Origin: Polaromonas sp. | GTDB lineage: Bacteria > Pseudomonadota > Gammaproteobacteria > Burkholderiales > Burkholderiaceae_C | DNA length: 55,193 nt | Direction of reading: 5' to 3' | NCBI RefSeq assembly: GCF_030680935.1 | Contig: NZ_JAUXUP010000074.1 | Coordinates: forward strand, 1 to 55,193 | Shown: positions 1-8,249 of the stretch, piece after piece | Numbering within the stretch: position 1 is the first letter of the stretch | Layout of the letters: each line of letters starts with the position of its first letter | Made by a program: the position numbers and the translations under genes | The notes under the pieces: model-generated | The model's input: only the letters and a program-made list of their open reading frames with translations | What the model was told of the DNA's origin: nothing | Databases searched by the model: none

Positions 1-894
1 GGTGCCGGGGCCGGTCATCACGCCGGGGTTCGGAGCGGTCAGGCGCATCACGTTTTTGAGCAGCGGCACCGGCTGCGAAGTCTGCCAGTCCAGCGTGTGC
101 ACCATCTGGCCGTCGGGGCTGGTCAGCGCCAGTTCGCCGTACGGTGCTTCGTGCTCCATGTAGCGCGCTTCGGCACCTTCGAGAAAACCGGCGCGCGGGC
201 AGGAGGTCCACAGCGGCTCCTCGTTCGCGGCACAGGCTTGCAGCACGGCATCCACTGTTTCAAAGGGCGTGAGCCGCTGCAGCGTGCGTATGGTCGGGAA
301 GATGATGAAGAAGCCGCCGGCCTCGTGCCTCGCCAGCGCTTCAGCCGGCCGTACCCAGCAGGGTTCGAACTGCTCGGACTCATCGGCCACTGGCTCCTGG
401 CCCTGGGGCATGCGCGCGACCAGAAAGGGCACGTCGAAGCGGCGCGGCAAATCACGGTCGGTGATCCAGTGCGCGAGCACAAAGACCTGGTCGCCGGCCA
501 GCACCAGGCCTTTGTCACGGCACTGCGCAGCGAACGGCGCCTTGCGGCTAAGGGCAGCGATGTCGGCAGTGGTGGCATGGCTGCCGTCGGCATGACGCGC
601 CAGCAGCACGCCCAGCTCTTCAAAACTTTCGCGGATGGCGGCAATCGCCTGGGTCAGGTGTAAATCGCTTTGGCTGGCGCGGCGCGTGGACTGCGCATGC
701 GCTGCGGCATCGGCAGCGTCAATGCCCCCGCCAGGGAAAACATAGGCACCTGGCGCAAAACTGGCGGTCATGGAGCGCCGCGTCATCAACACCTCGACGC
801 CTTCGGGTCCGTCGCGCAGCAGCAGCACGGTGGCGGCGGGGCGGGTGGGGGCGGGTTCGCGCTGCGGATAAAGAAGTTGGGTGGGTCTGACCAT
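1..894 (-). CDS. Nudix hydrolase, N-terminal 298 codons (runs off the left edge)
   Basis: Translation from the ATG at 894 stays open to base 1, so the C-terminus lies outside the window. Residues 43-57 (TASFAPGAYVFPGGG) and 88-96 (RESFEELGV) are the two halves of a Nudix box, with about 30 residues inserted between the glycine-rich part and the RExxEExG helix. That split box is typical of NUDT19-like enzymes, which hydrolyse nucleoside-diphosphate-linked compounds such as CoA derivatives; the substrate here cannot be told. There is no signal peptide, so it is probably cytosolic. It is transcribed away from the Bug gene. The family call is firm, the substrate is not. Confidence 0.85.
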   Translation of the reverse strand, partial: MVRPTQLLYPQREPAPTRPAATVLLLRDGPEGVEVLMTRRSMTASFAPGAYVFPGGGIDAADAAAHAQSTRRASQSDLHLTQAIAAIRESFEELGVLLARHADGSHATTADIAALSRKAPFAAQCRDKGLVLAGDQVFVLAHWITDRDLPRRFDVPFLVARMPQGQEPVADESEQFEPCWVRPAEALARHEAGGFFIIFPTIRTLQRLTPFETVDAVLQACAANEEPLWTSCPRAGFLEGAEARYMEHEAPYGELALTSPDGQMVHTLDWQTSQPVPLLKNVMRLTAPNPGVMTGPGT

Positions 895-1028
895 GGGGCT
901 GATTTTGCGCGAAACGCGCGGCCGCTGCCTTCTGTGGCCGGATTGGTAGCATGCTAAGTGTTATCCGCAATGGCGGATGGACCGGCGCATGGGGATACTG
1001 GGGATCACTTTATTAGCAGGTACTCCTC

Positions 1029-2006
1029 ATGAAACAGTGGATTTCCAGAACCGTCTTCGCCGTGACGGCCGCGACTTTATGGGCAGCGCCCCTGAGCGCC
1101 ATGGCCCAGGCCTGGCCTACCAAGCAGCCCATCAAGTTTGTCGCCGTCTTTCCGCCCGGCGGCTCGGTCGATCAGGTCGCGCGCATTCTCGCCGTGCCGC
1201 TGTCGCAGCAACTGGGCCAGAACATCATTGTCGAAAACAAGGGTGGCGCGTCCGGCTCTATTGGCACCGCGGCAGTCGCTGCTGCGCCAGGGGACGGCTA
1301 CACCTTTGCCTTTGTGTTTGATACCCACGGCGTCAACCCCAGCCTGATCCCGGGCCTGCCGTTTGACACCCGCAAGGACTTGACGCCGGTGACGCTGATC
1401 GGAACCTCGGCCATGGTGCTGGCCACGTTCAGCGGCTCCGAGTACAAAACCTTCGCCGACGTGGTGGCCGCAGCCAAGGCCAAAAAGAATGTGAGCTACG
1501 GCAGCATTGGCTCGGGCAGCCTGGGCCACCTGGCGATGGCCTTGCTCAGCAAAAGCGGCAACATCGACTGGCAGCACATCCCCTACAAGGGCGGCGGCCC
1601 GCTGATGACCGATGCCGTGGCCGGCCATGTGCCGCTGTCCATCGGCTCGGTGTTTGTGACCAAGCCCCACATCGACAGCGGGCGCCTCCGCCCGCTGGCC
1701 GTGACCACCAGCAAACGCTCTCCCGAGCTGCCCAATGTACCGACGGTCGCTGAAAGCGGTTTTACCGGTTTTGACGCCCCCGCCTGGTGGGCCATTCTGG
1801 CGCCAGCCAAAACACCGCCCGATGTCATCAAGCGCATGAGCGAAGAAGTGGACAAGGCCCTGAAGAACCCCGAGATCGCCAAAAAACTCAGTGCCCAGGG
1901 CATTGAAATTGTCGGCGGCTCGTCTGACGCCGCGCGGGTCTTCATCGACAAGCAGATCGACACCTGGGCCAAGGTGGTGAAGGACAACGGAATCAAGGCG
2001 GATTAA
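1029..2006 (+). CDS. Bug-family tripartite tricarboxylate transporter substrate-binding protein
   Basis: 325 residues. A signal peptide covers residues 1-26 (cleavage after AMA), so this is a periplasmic protein. The start of the mature protein (FPPGGSVDQVAR near 41-52) and the central IPYKGGGP stretch are hallmarks of Bug/TctC proteins, which capture small carboxylates, often for a TctAB permease. No permease gene is nearby, as is common for the many orphan Bug paralogues of Burkholderiales. The last 48 residues are 75 percent identical to an orphan fragment at 3384-3530, pointing to a former tandem paralogue. Ligand unknown. Confidence 0.93.
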   Translation: MKQWISRTVFAVTAATLWAAPLSAMAQAWPTKQPIKFVAVFPPGGSVDQVARILAVPLSQQLGQNIIVENKGGASGSIGTAAVAAAPGDGYTFAFVFDTHGVNPSLIPGLPFDTRKDLTPVTLIGTSAMVLATFSGSEYKTFADVVAAAKAKKNVSYGSIGSGSLGHLAMALLSKSGNIDWQHIPYKGGGPLMTDAVAGHVPLSIGSVFVTKPHIDSGRLRPLAVTTSKRSPELPNVPTVAESGFTGFDAPAWWAILAPAKTPPDVIKRMSEEVDKALKNPEIAKKLSAQGIEIVGGSSDAARVFIDKQIDTWAKVVKDNGIKAD

Positions 2007-2134
2007 GCAGCGCTGAATAGGTCCTCGCCGAATGGGATTTGTTCGGGGTCGCCTGGCTGCTCGCCGCAGATGGCATTACATCTGAAGCAACAAATAACCT
2101 TGCAATTCTTCCAGTCTATGGAATAATTGCAGTA

Positions 2135-3343
2135 ATGTTCAAACGGCAAGTTGATCAGGCTTTACGGCAATACCTGCAGGAATTTTCTGCGGTGGCTATT
2201 CTTGGGCCACGCCAAGCCGGCAAAACAACGCTTGCACTTCAAATCGCTGAAAGTCCGTCCGTCACTGCGGGCGGGCCGCCTGCGCTCTACCTCGATCTTG
2301 AAACGCCCACCGACATTGCGCAACTGAGCGATCCGTCAGCTTTTTTTGCGGCGCACGCGGATCGTCTGGTGGTGCTGGACGAGGTGCAGCGCATGCCCGG
2401 CCTGTTTGCCGTGCTGCGCGGTGTGATAGACCAGCGCCGCCGGGCGGGCGCGCGCGCTGCCCAGTTTTTACTGCTGGGCTCAGCGAGTATGGATTTGCTG
2501 GCGCAGTCTTCAGAGAGCCTGGCCGGACGTTTGGCGTATGTCGAACTGGGGCCTTTTGTCGTGACCGAATTGCCTGCGGATCAGGCGGCCGTGCCCGGGG
2601 CCCTGTGGCTGCGCGGCGGCTTCCCGGATTCGTACCTGGCGCGTAGCGACGCTGCCAGCCTGCGCTGGCGGCAGCAGTTCATCACGACTTACCTGGAACG
2701 CGACATACCGCAGCTCGGCCCCCGTATTCCCGCGCAGACCCTGCGCCGCCTGTGGACCATGCTGGCCTACGAACAGGCGCAAATGCTCAATGCCGCGCGG
2801 CTTGCCGCCTCCCTTGGCGTCAGCGGTCAAACCATTGCACGTTATCTTGATCTGCTGTGCGATCTGCTGCTGGTCAGGCGGCTCGAACCCTGGGCGCGGC
2901 AGTCCAGCAAGCGCCTCGTCAAGGCGCCCAAGGTGTTCGTGCGCGACAGTGGCGTGGTGCATGCGCTTCTGGGTTTGGGTAGCCAGCACGATTTATTGGC
3001 GCACCCTGTGGTGGGCGGCAGTTGGGAAGGCTGGATCATTGAAAACCTGCTGGCTTGCGCGCCGCCCCAAACACAGGCCAGTTACTACCGCACCGCCGTG
3101 GGTGCCGAGATTGACCTGCTGCTTGAGCTGCCGGGTAACAAGGTCTGGGCCATAGAAATCAAACGCTCCAGCGCCCCGACGGTAAGCCGGGGGTTTCACC
3201 TTGCATGCGATGACGTGTCGGCCACGCGTCGCATCGTTGTCAGTAGCGCCAATACAAAATTCCCCATGGCCGGGGATATTGAGCATCTGCCCTTGCTGTT
3301 GTTGATGCAGGAGTTGCTGGCGTTGGGGGCGGTGGGCGCCTAG
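2135..3343 (+). CDS. AAA ATPase with C-terminal DUF4143/nuclease-like domain
   Basis: 402 residues from the ATG at 2135; an upstream frame to 2039 adds 32 residues that do not look like the family. Walker A is GPRQAGKT (24-31) and Walker B ends VVLDE (79-83). The C-terminal part carries a D327...E341-x-K343 pattern resembling a PD-(D/E)xK fold, as in the DUF4143 group. These proteins are widespread, patchily distributed and of unclear role; some are suspected of defence or toxin-related functions. It sits between an intact Bug gene and the stump of a second one, and the first bases (2080-2135) are AT-richer than the surroundings, which suggests insertion or recombination. Biochemical role unknown. 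Confidence 0.85.
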   Translation: MFKRQVDQALRQYLQEFSAVAILGPRQAGKTTLALQIAESPSVTAGGPPALYLDLETPTDIAQLSDPSAFFAAHADRLVVLDEVQRMPGLFAVLRGVIDQRRRAGARAAQFLLLGSASMDLLAQSSESLAGRLAYVELGPFVVTELPADQAAVPGALWLRGGFPDSYLARSDAASLRWRQQFITTYLERDIPQLGPRIPAQTLRRLWTMLAYEQAQMLNAARLAASLGVSGQTIARYLDLLCDLLLVRRLEPWARQSSKRLVKAPKVFVRDSGVVHALLGLGSQHDLLAHPVVGGSWEGWIIENLLACAPPQTQASYYRTAVGAEIDLLLELPGNKVWAIEIKRSSAPTVSRGFHLACDDVSATRRIVVSSANTKFPMAGDIEHLPLLLLMQELLALGAVGA

Positions 3344-3383
3344 TCATGACGGAACCGCAGGCAAGCGGGAAAATGACAGAGGG

Positions 3384-3530
3384 CTGAAGAATCCCGAGAT
3401 CGCCAAAAAACTCAGCGTCCAGGGCACCGATATTCTGGGCGGTACGCCCGAGTCGGCCCGTGTGTTTATCGATGGGCAAATCGGCATCTGGGCCAAGGTG
3501 GTGCAGGACAACGGGATCAAGGCGGATTGA
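3384..3530 (+). pseudogene. C-terminal remnant of a second Bug-family binding protein
   Basis: 48 codons plus TGA, in one open frame starting LKNPEIAKKLS and ending DNGIKAD. 36 of 48 residues match the end of the intact Bug protein (residues 278-325), with no gap. There is no start codon or signal peptide. The remaining roughly 280 codons are absent and the ATPase gene occupies their place. Best read as the 3' stump of a tandem paralogue. Confidence 0.88.
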
Positions 3531-3549
3531 ACTTCTCCGCTGGATGACG

Positions 3550-3573
3550 AAAGGGCCTGCGGGCCCTTTTTTT
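3550..3573 (+). terminator. Rho-independent terminator
   Basis: Stem AAAGGGCC (3550-3557), loop TGCG, then GGCCCTTT (3562-3569) continuing into a T run to 3573. It follows the Bug remnant by 20 bases and was probably the original terminator of that gene; it would now end transcription from the ATPase gene. Confidence 0.85.
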
Positions 3574-3718
3574 ACTTTGGGACACGACGCATCGCTGGCG
3601 GCGGCTTTCGACGACATAGCGGAACTACAGTGTTTCAGACTCGAAGTATAAAAGCGGACATTGACTATCACATGACGGCTGCGCTGGCGACCGGCTGTGT
3701 TGCGACGACCGCGCTCAT

Positions 3719-3944
3719 TCAAACATGCAGACGAGTCAACGAATCCAACGGGCTTGACGTACCATCCGCTGCCACCTTCAGCACATGCGTTTAAATCATC
3801 GTGGTGCTGACGTTGGAGTGACCCAACAACTCCTGCATCGTGCGAATGTCCGACCCAGCCTGCAGCAAATGCGTGGCAAAGGAATGACGCAGGGTGTGCA
3901 CCAATACAGGCTTGGCAATGCCCGCGTGCGAACGTGAAACGTCC
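3719..3944 (-). pseudogene. Integron integrase (IntI) C-terminal remnant; catalytic Tyr codon is TAA
   Basis: Reading down from about 3940, the frame gives AGIAKP, then [25 protein letters not shown] and VSTTMI, followed by TAA at 3793-3791. The same frame then continues THVLKV, SSPLDSL, LHV and stops at TGA (3721-3719). The tail THVLKV...SPLDSL is characteristic of IntI rather than XerC/XerD. In these enzymes the residue between MI and TH is the nucleophilic tyrosine, so one base change (TAT or TAC to TAA) removed it. The first three quarters of the gene are missing; homology stops within about 5 bases of the EamA stop codon. No attI or attC site was recognised nearby. Confidence 0.87.
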
Positions 3945-4892
3945 TTATGCCGTCCTCGCAGGCCGCTCGGCGGCGTAAACCGCCCCAGCCAGCATGACGA
4001 CTCCGGCGATTTGCAGGCCTCCGAGCCGATAGCCGTACACAACCCAGTCGAGGATGAGCACTAACCCAGGGTAGATGAACTGGAGCACTGCGATCCGGTC
4101 CGTGTTTAGACGGGTCATGCCGGTGTACATCAGGCTGTAGGCCAGTCCGGTATGGATCACGCCAAGGCCCGCCAGCCATCCCCATGCAGGTCCGGCCGCA
4201 GGCCAGCCATGGATCACGGGCCAAGCAAGCAAGACGGCTGTCCCTATTGCGCATTGCCACCACGCCAGTACCCCGGTCCGGACGTCCTTCAGTCGCATTG
4301 CGATCAGCGTCACCGATGCTGTACAAAGTGCTCCAAATAGGCAAAGGCCAACGCCGAGCCAGTACCCCGCATTCGAGCCAGCGGGTGAGGCCGCTGCGAA
4401 CTTGTCAGCGGCGCCCGTTGCTAAAACCAATCCCGCCATGGCGGCGAGCACGGCCCAGGCACGCCTTTTAGCTATTCCTTCTTTCAAAAAGCATGCAGCC
4501 AGCACAAGAATCCAGAGCGGTTGGACATGAAACAGCACGCTGGCAACCCCGGCCGAGGTCAGCTCAATCGCGGCGAAGAAGAGAACCCAAGACAAGACCA
4601 TCAGGGTCGCGGCTGATAGCACTGGTATCGCGTCGGCGCGCGAAAGTCGGAGCGCCGGTAACGCTTTGCGCCATGCGAGCCAAATGCTGAGGCCGAGCAA
4701 GCCGGAGGCACACCGGAACCACGTCGCAGTGACCGGATGGGCACCGGCCTGGGTGACGAAAATGCCAATTGTTCCTAAAAGCACGCTGCCCATCACAAAC
4801 AGGCTGGCGCCGGATGTCTCTGACGGCTGAGACGACATTGACGGGATTGCAGCACCCGACGCCATACCGGATTCATTTAAGGCTTGAGTCAT
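3945..4892 (-). CDS. EamA/DMT-family transporter
   Basis: 315 residues with about ten hydrophobic segments arranged as two EamA repeats of five helices; inner-membrane metabolite exporter type (amino acids or related compounds; substrate not deducible). An ATG at 4892 gives a roughly 28-residue hydrophilic lead before the first helix; a start at the internal Met near residue 11 is possible. The stop codon (3947-3945) abuts the integron-integrase remnant. It is divergent from the LysR gene with only 51 bases between starts, the usual layout for a LysR-controlled exporter. Confidence 0.88.
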   Translation of the reverse strand: MTQALNESGMASGAAIPSMSSQPSETSGASLFVMGSVLLGTIGIFVTQAGAHPVTATWFRCASGLLGLSIWLAWRKALPALRLSRADAIPVLSAATLMVLSWVLFFAAIELTSAGVASVLFHVQPLWILVLAACFLKEGIAKRRAWAVLAAMAGLVLATGAADKFAAASPAGSNAGYWLGVGLCLFGALCTASVTLIAMRLKDVRTGVLAWWQCAIGTAVLLAWPVIHGWPAAGPAWGWLAGLGVIHTGLAYSLMYTGMTRLNTDRIAVLQFIYPGLVLILDWVVYGYRLGGLQIAGVVMLAGAVYAAERPARTA

Positions 4893-4930
4893 GGCAACAG
4901 TCTCACCTCGCTAGATCGCCGCGAAAAGCG

Positions 4931-4936
4931 GATAAT
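4931..4936 (+). promoter_or_regulatory. Possible -10 box (GATAAT) 7 bases before the lysR start
   Basis: GATAAT lies seven bases before the ATG at 4944 and there is no Shine-Dalgarno sequence in between, so a transcript from here would be leaderless. A good -35 is not obvious. Same arrangement as before dapF, rlmI, lpxC and ccsA. Confidence 0.35.
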
Positions 4937-4943
4937 TTAGAAC

Positions 4944-5837
4944 ATGGCAATTCGATTAACGAATAACAGCCCTGTGCATTACTCCGACCTTCAGATCGAT
5001 TGGCTCAAATGTTTCGTGGCGGTGGTGGACACTGGGTCTTTGTCGCGCGCGGCGATGGAAATACACCGCTCCCAGTCCGCGGTCAGCATGCAGCTCAAGA
5101 AGCTCGAGGATGCAGTTTCTTGCCAACTACTGCTGCGTGGACCACGGCAGCATCAGTTGACCGCCCAAGGGCAGCTTCTCCTTGGCTACGCGCGGCGGCT
5201 CTTGGACCTGCACGCAGAGACGCAGTCTGCCTTCCAGGGGACCAAGCTGGCTGGCAGGATTCGCTTGGGCGTTCCGGACGACTATGCGGGCAAATACCTA
5301 ACGCCAGTACTCAAGCGGTTCGCCTCACGCTTCGGTGGCGTGGAGATCGAGTTGGATTGCGAGCAGTCCACCTCTCTGATCCCGCGGGTGACAAAGGGGG
5401 AGTTGGACTTGGCTCTGATATCTAGAGACAACGCGCGGCGCGGAACACTGCTGTTCCACGAACCCATGGTCTGGGTCGGTTCACCTCATTTCGATGTCTG
5501 GCGGCGCGATCCGCTCCCCATTGCGGTGTACGAGGATGCGAGCTTGGCGCGCCGCAGCGCGATCAACTCCCTTGCTTTGCAGGGCAGACGCTACCGCGTC
5601 GTCTACAACAGCTCAAGCTTGGCCGGGCAGATCGCTGCAGTTCAAAGCGGTCTGGCGATCGCGGTGCTGACCAAATGTAGTGTGCCGGACGGGGCGCAGT
5701 TGCTGGGCGCCGAGCATGGCCTCGGCCCTCTAGAGCCGATGCAAGTCGCCGTTTACCGCAGCAAGACCTCGCAGAACTCCCGTGCAGTGGATAGTCTTTG
5801 CGAGCTGATCGTGCGGACGTTGCGTCAGTCCGGATAG
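4944..5837 (+). CDS. LysR-family transcriptional regulator
   Basis: 297 residues. A winged helix-turn-helix occupies about 17-76 (WLKCFVAVVDTGSLSRAA, then SQSAVSMQLKKLE), followed by a periplasmic-binding-like effector domain from about 100. The C-terminal domain is of usual length. Located 51 bases from, and divergent to, the EamA transporter gene, so it probably controls that gene and itself. The first 16 residues before the helix-turn-helix are longer than average; a downstream start is possible. Confidence 0.9.
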   Translation: MAIRLTNNSPVHYSDLQIDWLKCFVAVVDTGSLSRAAMEIHRSQSAVSMQLKKLEDAVSCQLLLRGPRQHQLTAQGQLLLGYARRLLDLHAETQSAFQGTKLAGRIRLGVPDDYAGKYLTPVLKRFASRFGGVEIELDCEQSTSLIPRVTKGELDLALISRDNARRGTLLFHEPMVWVGSPHFDVWRRDPLPIAVYEDASLARRSAINSLALQGRRYRVVYNSSSLAGQIAAVQSGLAIAVLTKCSVPDGAQLLGAEHGLGPLEPMQVAVYRSKTSQNSRAVDSLCELIVRTLRQSG

Positions 5838-6149
5838 GCCGGGTAATCGCCGCGGGCGCCATCAAGAGGACTAACACGGCAGACGCGAAGAAAAATGCAG
5901 AAGCCTACACATCACAGATGGACGTGCGCCTGTGGTTATGGCGGGAGTGAAGATCACTGGCGTTACGGATCTTTAATGGTTCACTACAGCCAACTTTCTA
6001 GGCCGCTGATAAACCCGATAAAGCTGCATTTGTGTGATGCGAACATCGGATAAACCTGAACGCAGAGCGATACTTTTACCGCAAACTTTGAAGTTTGGGT
6101 TGTGGTCGGCACCGTTGCGCTGCCAGCTAGGTTTTTAAGGTAAACAAAA
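5838..6149 (+). other. Non-coding stretch between lysR and the YqhA-family gene
   Basis: 312 bases without a convincing gene and somewhat AT-richer than the neighbours. It contains one tight palindrome, CAAACTT-TG-AAGTTTG (6082-6097), about 53 bases before the next ATG, which could be an operator or short hairpin. Nothing else recognised. Confidence 0.5.
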
Positions 6150-6668
6150 ATGGAAAAACTACTTTCGGGGGTGGGGTCGCTGCTGTACGGCATGAGATTC
6201 ACCATGCTGTTCTTTTATGTGGGGCTGGTAACGATCATTTTCGGCATTTTGGGAAAGTTCCTGCTGGAAACATACAAGTTGATGAGCACATTGCTGTTTG
6301 GCGAGCTCGAAAAGATCGACCTGATCATCAAGGTGCTTGAACTCGTGGACATGACGATGGTGGCGCAGCTTGTGTGGGTTGTGGCCCTGGCGGGTGTATC
6401 TCTCTTCGTGACCACCGGACACTTTGACAAAAAGGACATGAAAAAGCCTGATTGGCTGGACCACGTCAATACCTACAACCTCAAGTTAAAGCTCGCGTTC
6501 GCCATCATCTCCATTTCAGGCGTGCATGCGTTGAAGACTTACTTGAGTGGCGACCTGAGTTTGGAAAACATACAGGTAGTAACGATGGTGGCAGTCATTC
6601 ACTTCACTTTCGTACTTTCTGCTATAGGAATTTCCTTTGCAGAGCGGTTGACGCGGGAAAAGTCATAA
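6150..6668 (+). CDS. YqhA/UPF0114-family membrane protein
   Basis: 172 residues with four hydrophobic segments (about 12-40, 66-90, 112-132, 140-162). Matches the UPF0114/TIGR00645 family in length and landmarks: VDMTMVAQLVWVV near 69-81, the cytoplasmic WLDHVNTYNLKLKLAFAIIS stretch, and IHFTFVLSA near the end. Inner-membrane protein of unknown function. AAGG (about 6137-6140) is a plausible ribosome site before ATG 6150. It lies alone between two regulator genes. Confidence 0.86.
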   Translation: MEKLLSGVGSLLYGMRFTMLFFYVGLVTIIFGILGKFLLETYKLMSTLLFGELEKIDLIIKVLELVDMTMVAQLVWVVALAGVSLFVTTGHFDKKDMKKPDWLDHVNTYNLKLKLAFAIISISGVHALKTYLSGDLSLENIQVVTMVAVIHFTFVLSAIGISFAERLTREKS

Positions 6669-6755
6669 AGCGCCTTCGGGTCTGGCCACGATGCTGCTCA
6701 TCCAAAGGGGTCTGTGCCGACGCTGCGCTCCATATCGGGGTTGGGCAAGAAGCGA

Positions 6756-7637
6756 CTAATTCCGCGCCGCGGCCAGAACTTGCATCGCCAATGGGTGGTG
6801 CTGACCGCGCCGCGAACGGATAGCGTGGATCTCCTCCTTTACGCCCTCGCTGCTACCGAGCAAGCGAAGTCCGCGCATCAGTCCGACGTCGTCTGCCCCC
6901 AGCCGGCTGACCGGGAACACGCCAAGCCCGCGGGCCGCAAACACCGCCAGAAGCGCACTGTCTTCGAACTCACCGACGATGCGCGGCCGCAGACCTTGCG
7001 TTTCGAACCAGTGGTCTAGGGTCGGTCGCAGGGCTGAGTGGCCCGTGGGTAGCAGCACCGGTAGTTCGTTAAGACTTTGCGGAAAGCGGTCGCGCTCGGT
7101 CTTGCCGACCAGCCGGGCCGGGCCGTACCACTCGACCGGCGAATCGACGAGCAGTTCGCTGGTCAGGCGCAGGTTGGGGTTGCGCGGAGCGGTTTGACCA
7201 GCCAGCACCAGGTCCAGGTGATGCAGCGCCAGTTCCCCGAGTAGCTGCTCGAACTCGCCCTCGTGGCAAACGAGGCGAAGGTTGGGTGTGCTCAAGACGG
7301 GCTCCAGCAGTGCATGAGCGGCTAGCTTTGAGATTCCGTCGGAGAGCCCGACCGCCAGCCGAGCCACCTTGCCACTGGCCGCCTCGCGTACCTCGTCAGG
7401 GATGCATTGACCCAGCTGAAAGATTTCCTCGGCGCGCGCGAATGCAGCCTGGCCCGCTTCTGTGAGGGCCACTCCGCGGCCCGAGGGCTTAAGCAACTGG
7501 TGCCCCAGAGACTTCTCAAGTTCACGCACCTGCGCGCTGATGGTCTGTATCGCCATGTCCAAACGCTCGGCGGCGCGGGCGAAGCCGCCTTCCTTGGTGA
7601 CAACCCAGAAGTAGTGAAGATGGCGATAGTTCAACAT
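6756..7637 (-). CDS. nhaR: LysR-family regulator, NhaR type
   Basis: 293 residues. The N-terminus MLNYRHLHYFWVVTKEGGF and the helix-turn-helix with IQTISAQVRELEKSLG are diagnostic of NhaR, the activator of sodium/proton antiporter genes. The effector domain spans about 90-290. No nhaA is in the window; instead the gene is divergent, with a 109-base gap, from a run encoding a small membrane protein, Alx/TerC, ExoD and CopD. NhaR-type regulators often sit beside ion or pH-stress genes, so control of that run is a reasonable inference. Confidence 0.85.
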   Translation of the reverse strand: MLNYRHLHYFWVVTKEGGFARAAERLDMAIQTISAQVRELEKSLGHQLLKPSGRGVALTEAGQAAFARAEEIFQLGQCIPDEVREAASGKVARLAVGLSDGISKLAAHALLEPVLSTPNLRLVCHEGEFEQLLGELALHHLDLVLAGQTAPRNPNLRLTSELLVDSPVEWYGPARLVGKTERDRFPQSLNELPVLLPTGHSALRPTLDHWFETQGLRPRIVGEFEDSALLAVFAARGLGVFPVSRLGADDVGLMRGLRLLGSSEGVKEEIHAIRSRRGQHHPLAMQVLAAARN

Positions 7638-7680
7638 GTGTTCTACAGTGCGGAAAAGCCGAAGTTTAACTGCGTTTCAG

Positions 7681-7705
7681 TCTGATTTATTCGATTCAGA
7701 TTTAT
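7681..7705. promoter_or_regulatory. Candidate operator between nhaR and the membrane-protein run
   Basis: TCTGA (7681-7685) and TCAGA (7696-7700) form an inverted repeat 10 bases apart, and GATTTAT occurs twice in direct orientation (7684-7690 and 7699-7705). The AT-rich dyad inside a divergent LysR-controlled gap fits a LysR-type binding site. Inference from position and symmetry only. Confidence 0.4.
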
Positions 7706-7746
7706 CCCGACACTCTGTCCCATTCGAACACTAAGAAAGCCCGATC

Positions 7747-8166
7747 ATGTTCTATGCCCTCTGTTGGTTCGTCGTCGCCGCTCTCCTAGCGCTGTGGTCC
7801 CTGGCCGCTTTGGCGTTTCATACGGTTGCTGCATGGGCAGTACTGAATGCCGGCGCGCTCACAGGGGTTGCGTCTGGCGCCAGCACTATCAATCTGCCGG
7901 ATTGGCTGGCCCCCTGGATGCCGCCGGAAGTAGGGCAGTGGGCAAGCCAAGTGGTGGCAGTTGTTGCGCCGATGGTTGACAGCATGCTTCAGGCCGCGCC
8001 TGCTCTGGCTGGTGGCGTAACGGTGGTGACCTGGGTCGTTTGGGGCATCGGCAGCGCGCTGCTCCTGATGGTGGGTGCCGGAATACATTTGCTCGTCGCA
8101 TTGTGGCGCCGCCGCGGCACCGGCGGATCTGGGTCCAACGCCAGGCCCTTGCTGGCGGCTGGTTGA
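7747..8166 (+). CDS. Small membrane protein of unknown function
   Basis: 139 residues. Hydrophobic segments at about 2-40 and 88-118 flank a central segment containing LPDWLAPWMPPEVGQWASQ; the C-terminus is short and basic (WRRRGTGG). No family recognised with certainty. First gene of a same-strand run with alx, exoD and copD (gap of 83 bases to alx), divergent from nhaR. AAGAAAG at about 7734 is a weak ribosome site. Likely an inner-membrane protein expressed with the downstream genes. Confidence 0.7.
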   Translation: MFYALCWFVVAALLALWSLAALAFHTVAAWAVLNAGALTGVASGASTINLPDWLAPWMPPEVGQWASQVVAVVAPMVDSMLQAAPALAGGVTVVTWVVWGIGSALLLMVGAGIHLLVALWRRRGTGGSGSNARPLLAAG

Positions 8167-8249
8167 TCGCGCCAGGCCATCGTCACTTCGAACCACCCTT
8201 CATCAGGGTACGGCTTATTACGGCAATCCTCTGGATCTGAAAACAAAAC

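Noticed and set aside
3531..3944. attI or attC sites beside the integrase remnant
   Set aside because: No GTTRRRY core pair with attC-like dyads was found; the region shows only a terminator and unassigned sequence.
4451..4510. Possible further copy of the dispersed element in the EamA gene (TTTTAGCTATT)
   Set aside because: Only a short AT-rich match; the AGCTGCTTGCGCA and AAGGGCTGGAGG blocks are missing.
8167..8249. Mn/pH-sensing riboswitch before alx
   Set aside because: The gap is only 83 bases and shows none of the conserved riboswitch blocks.
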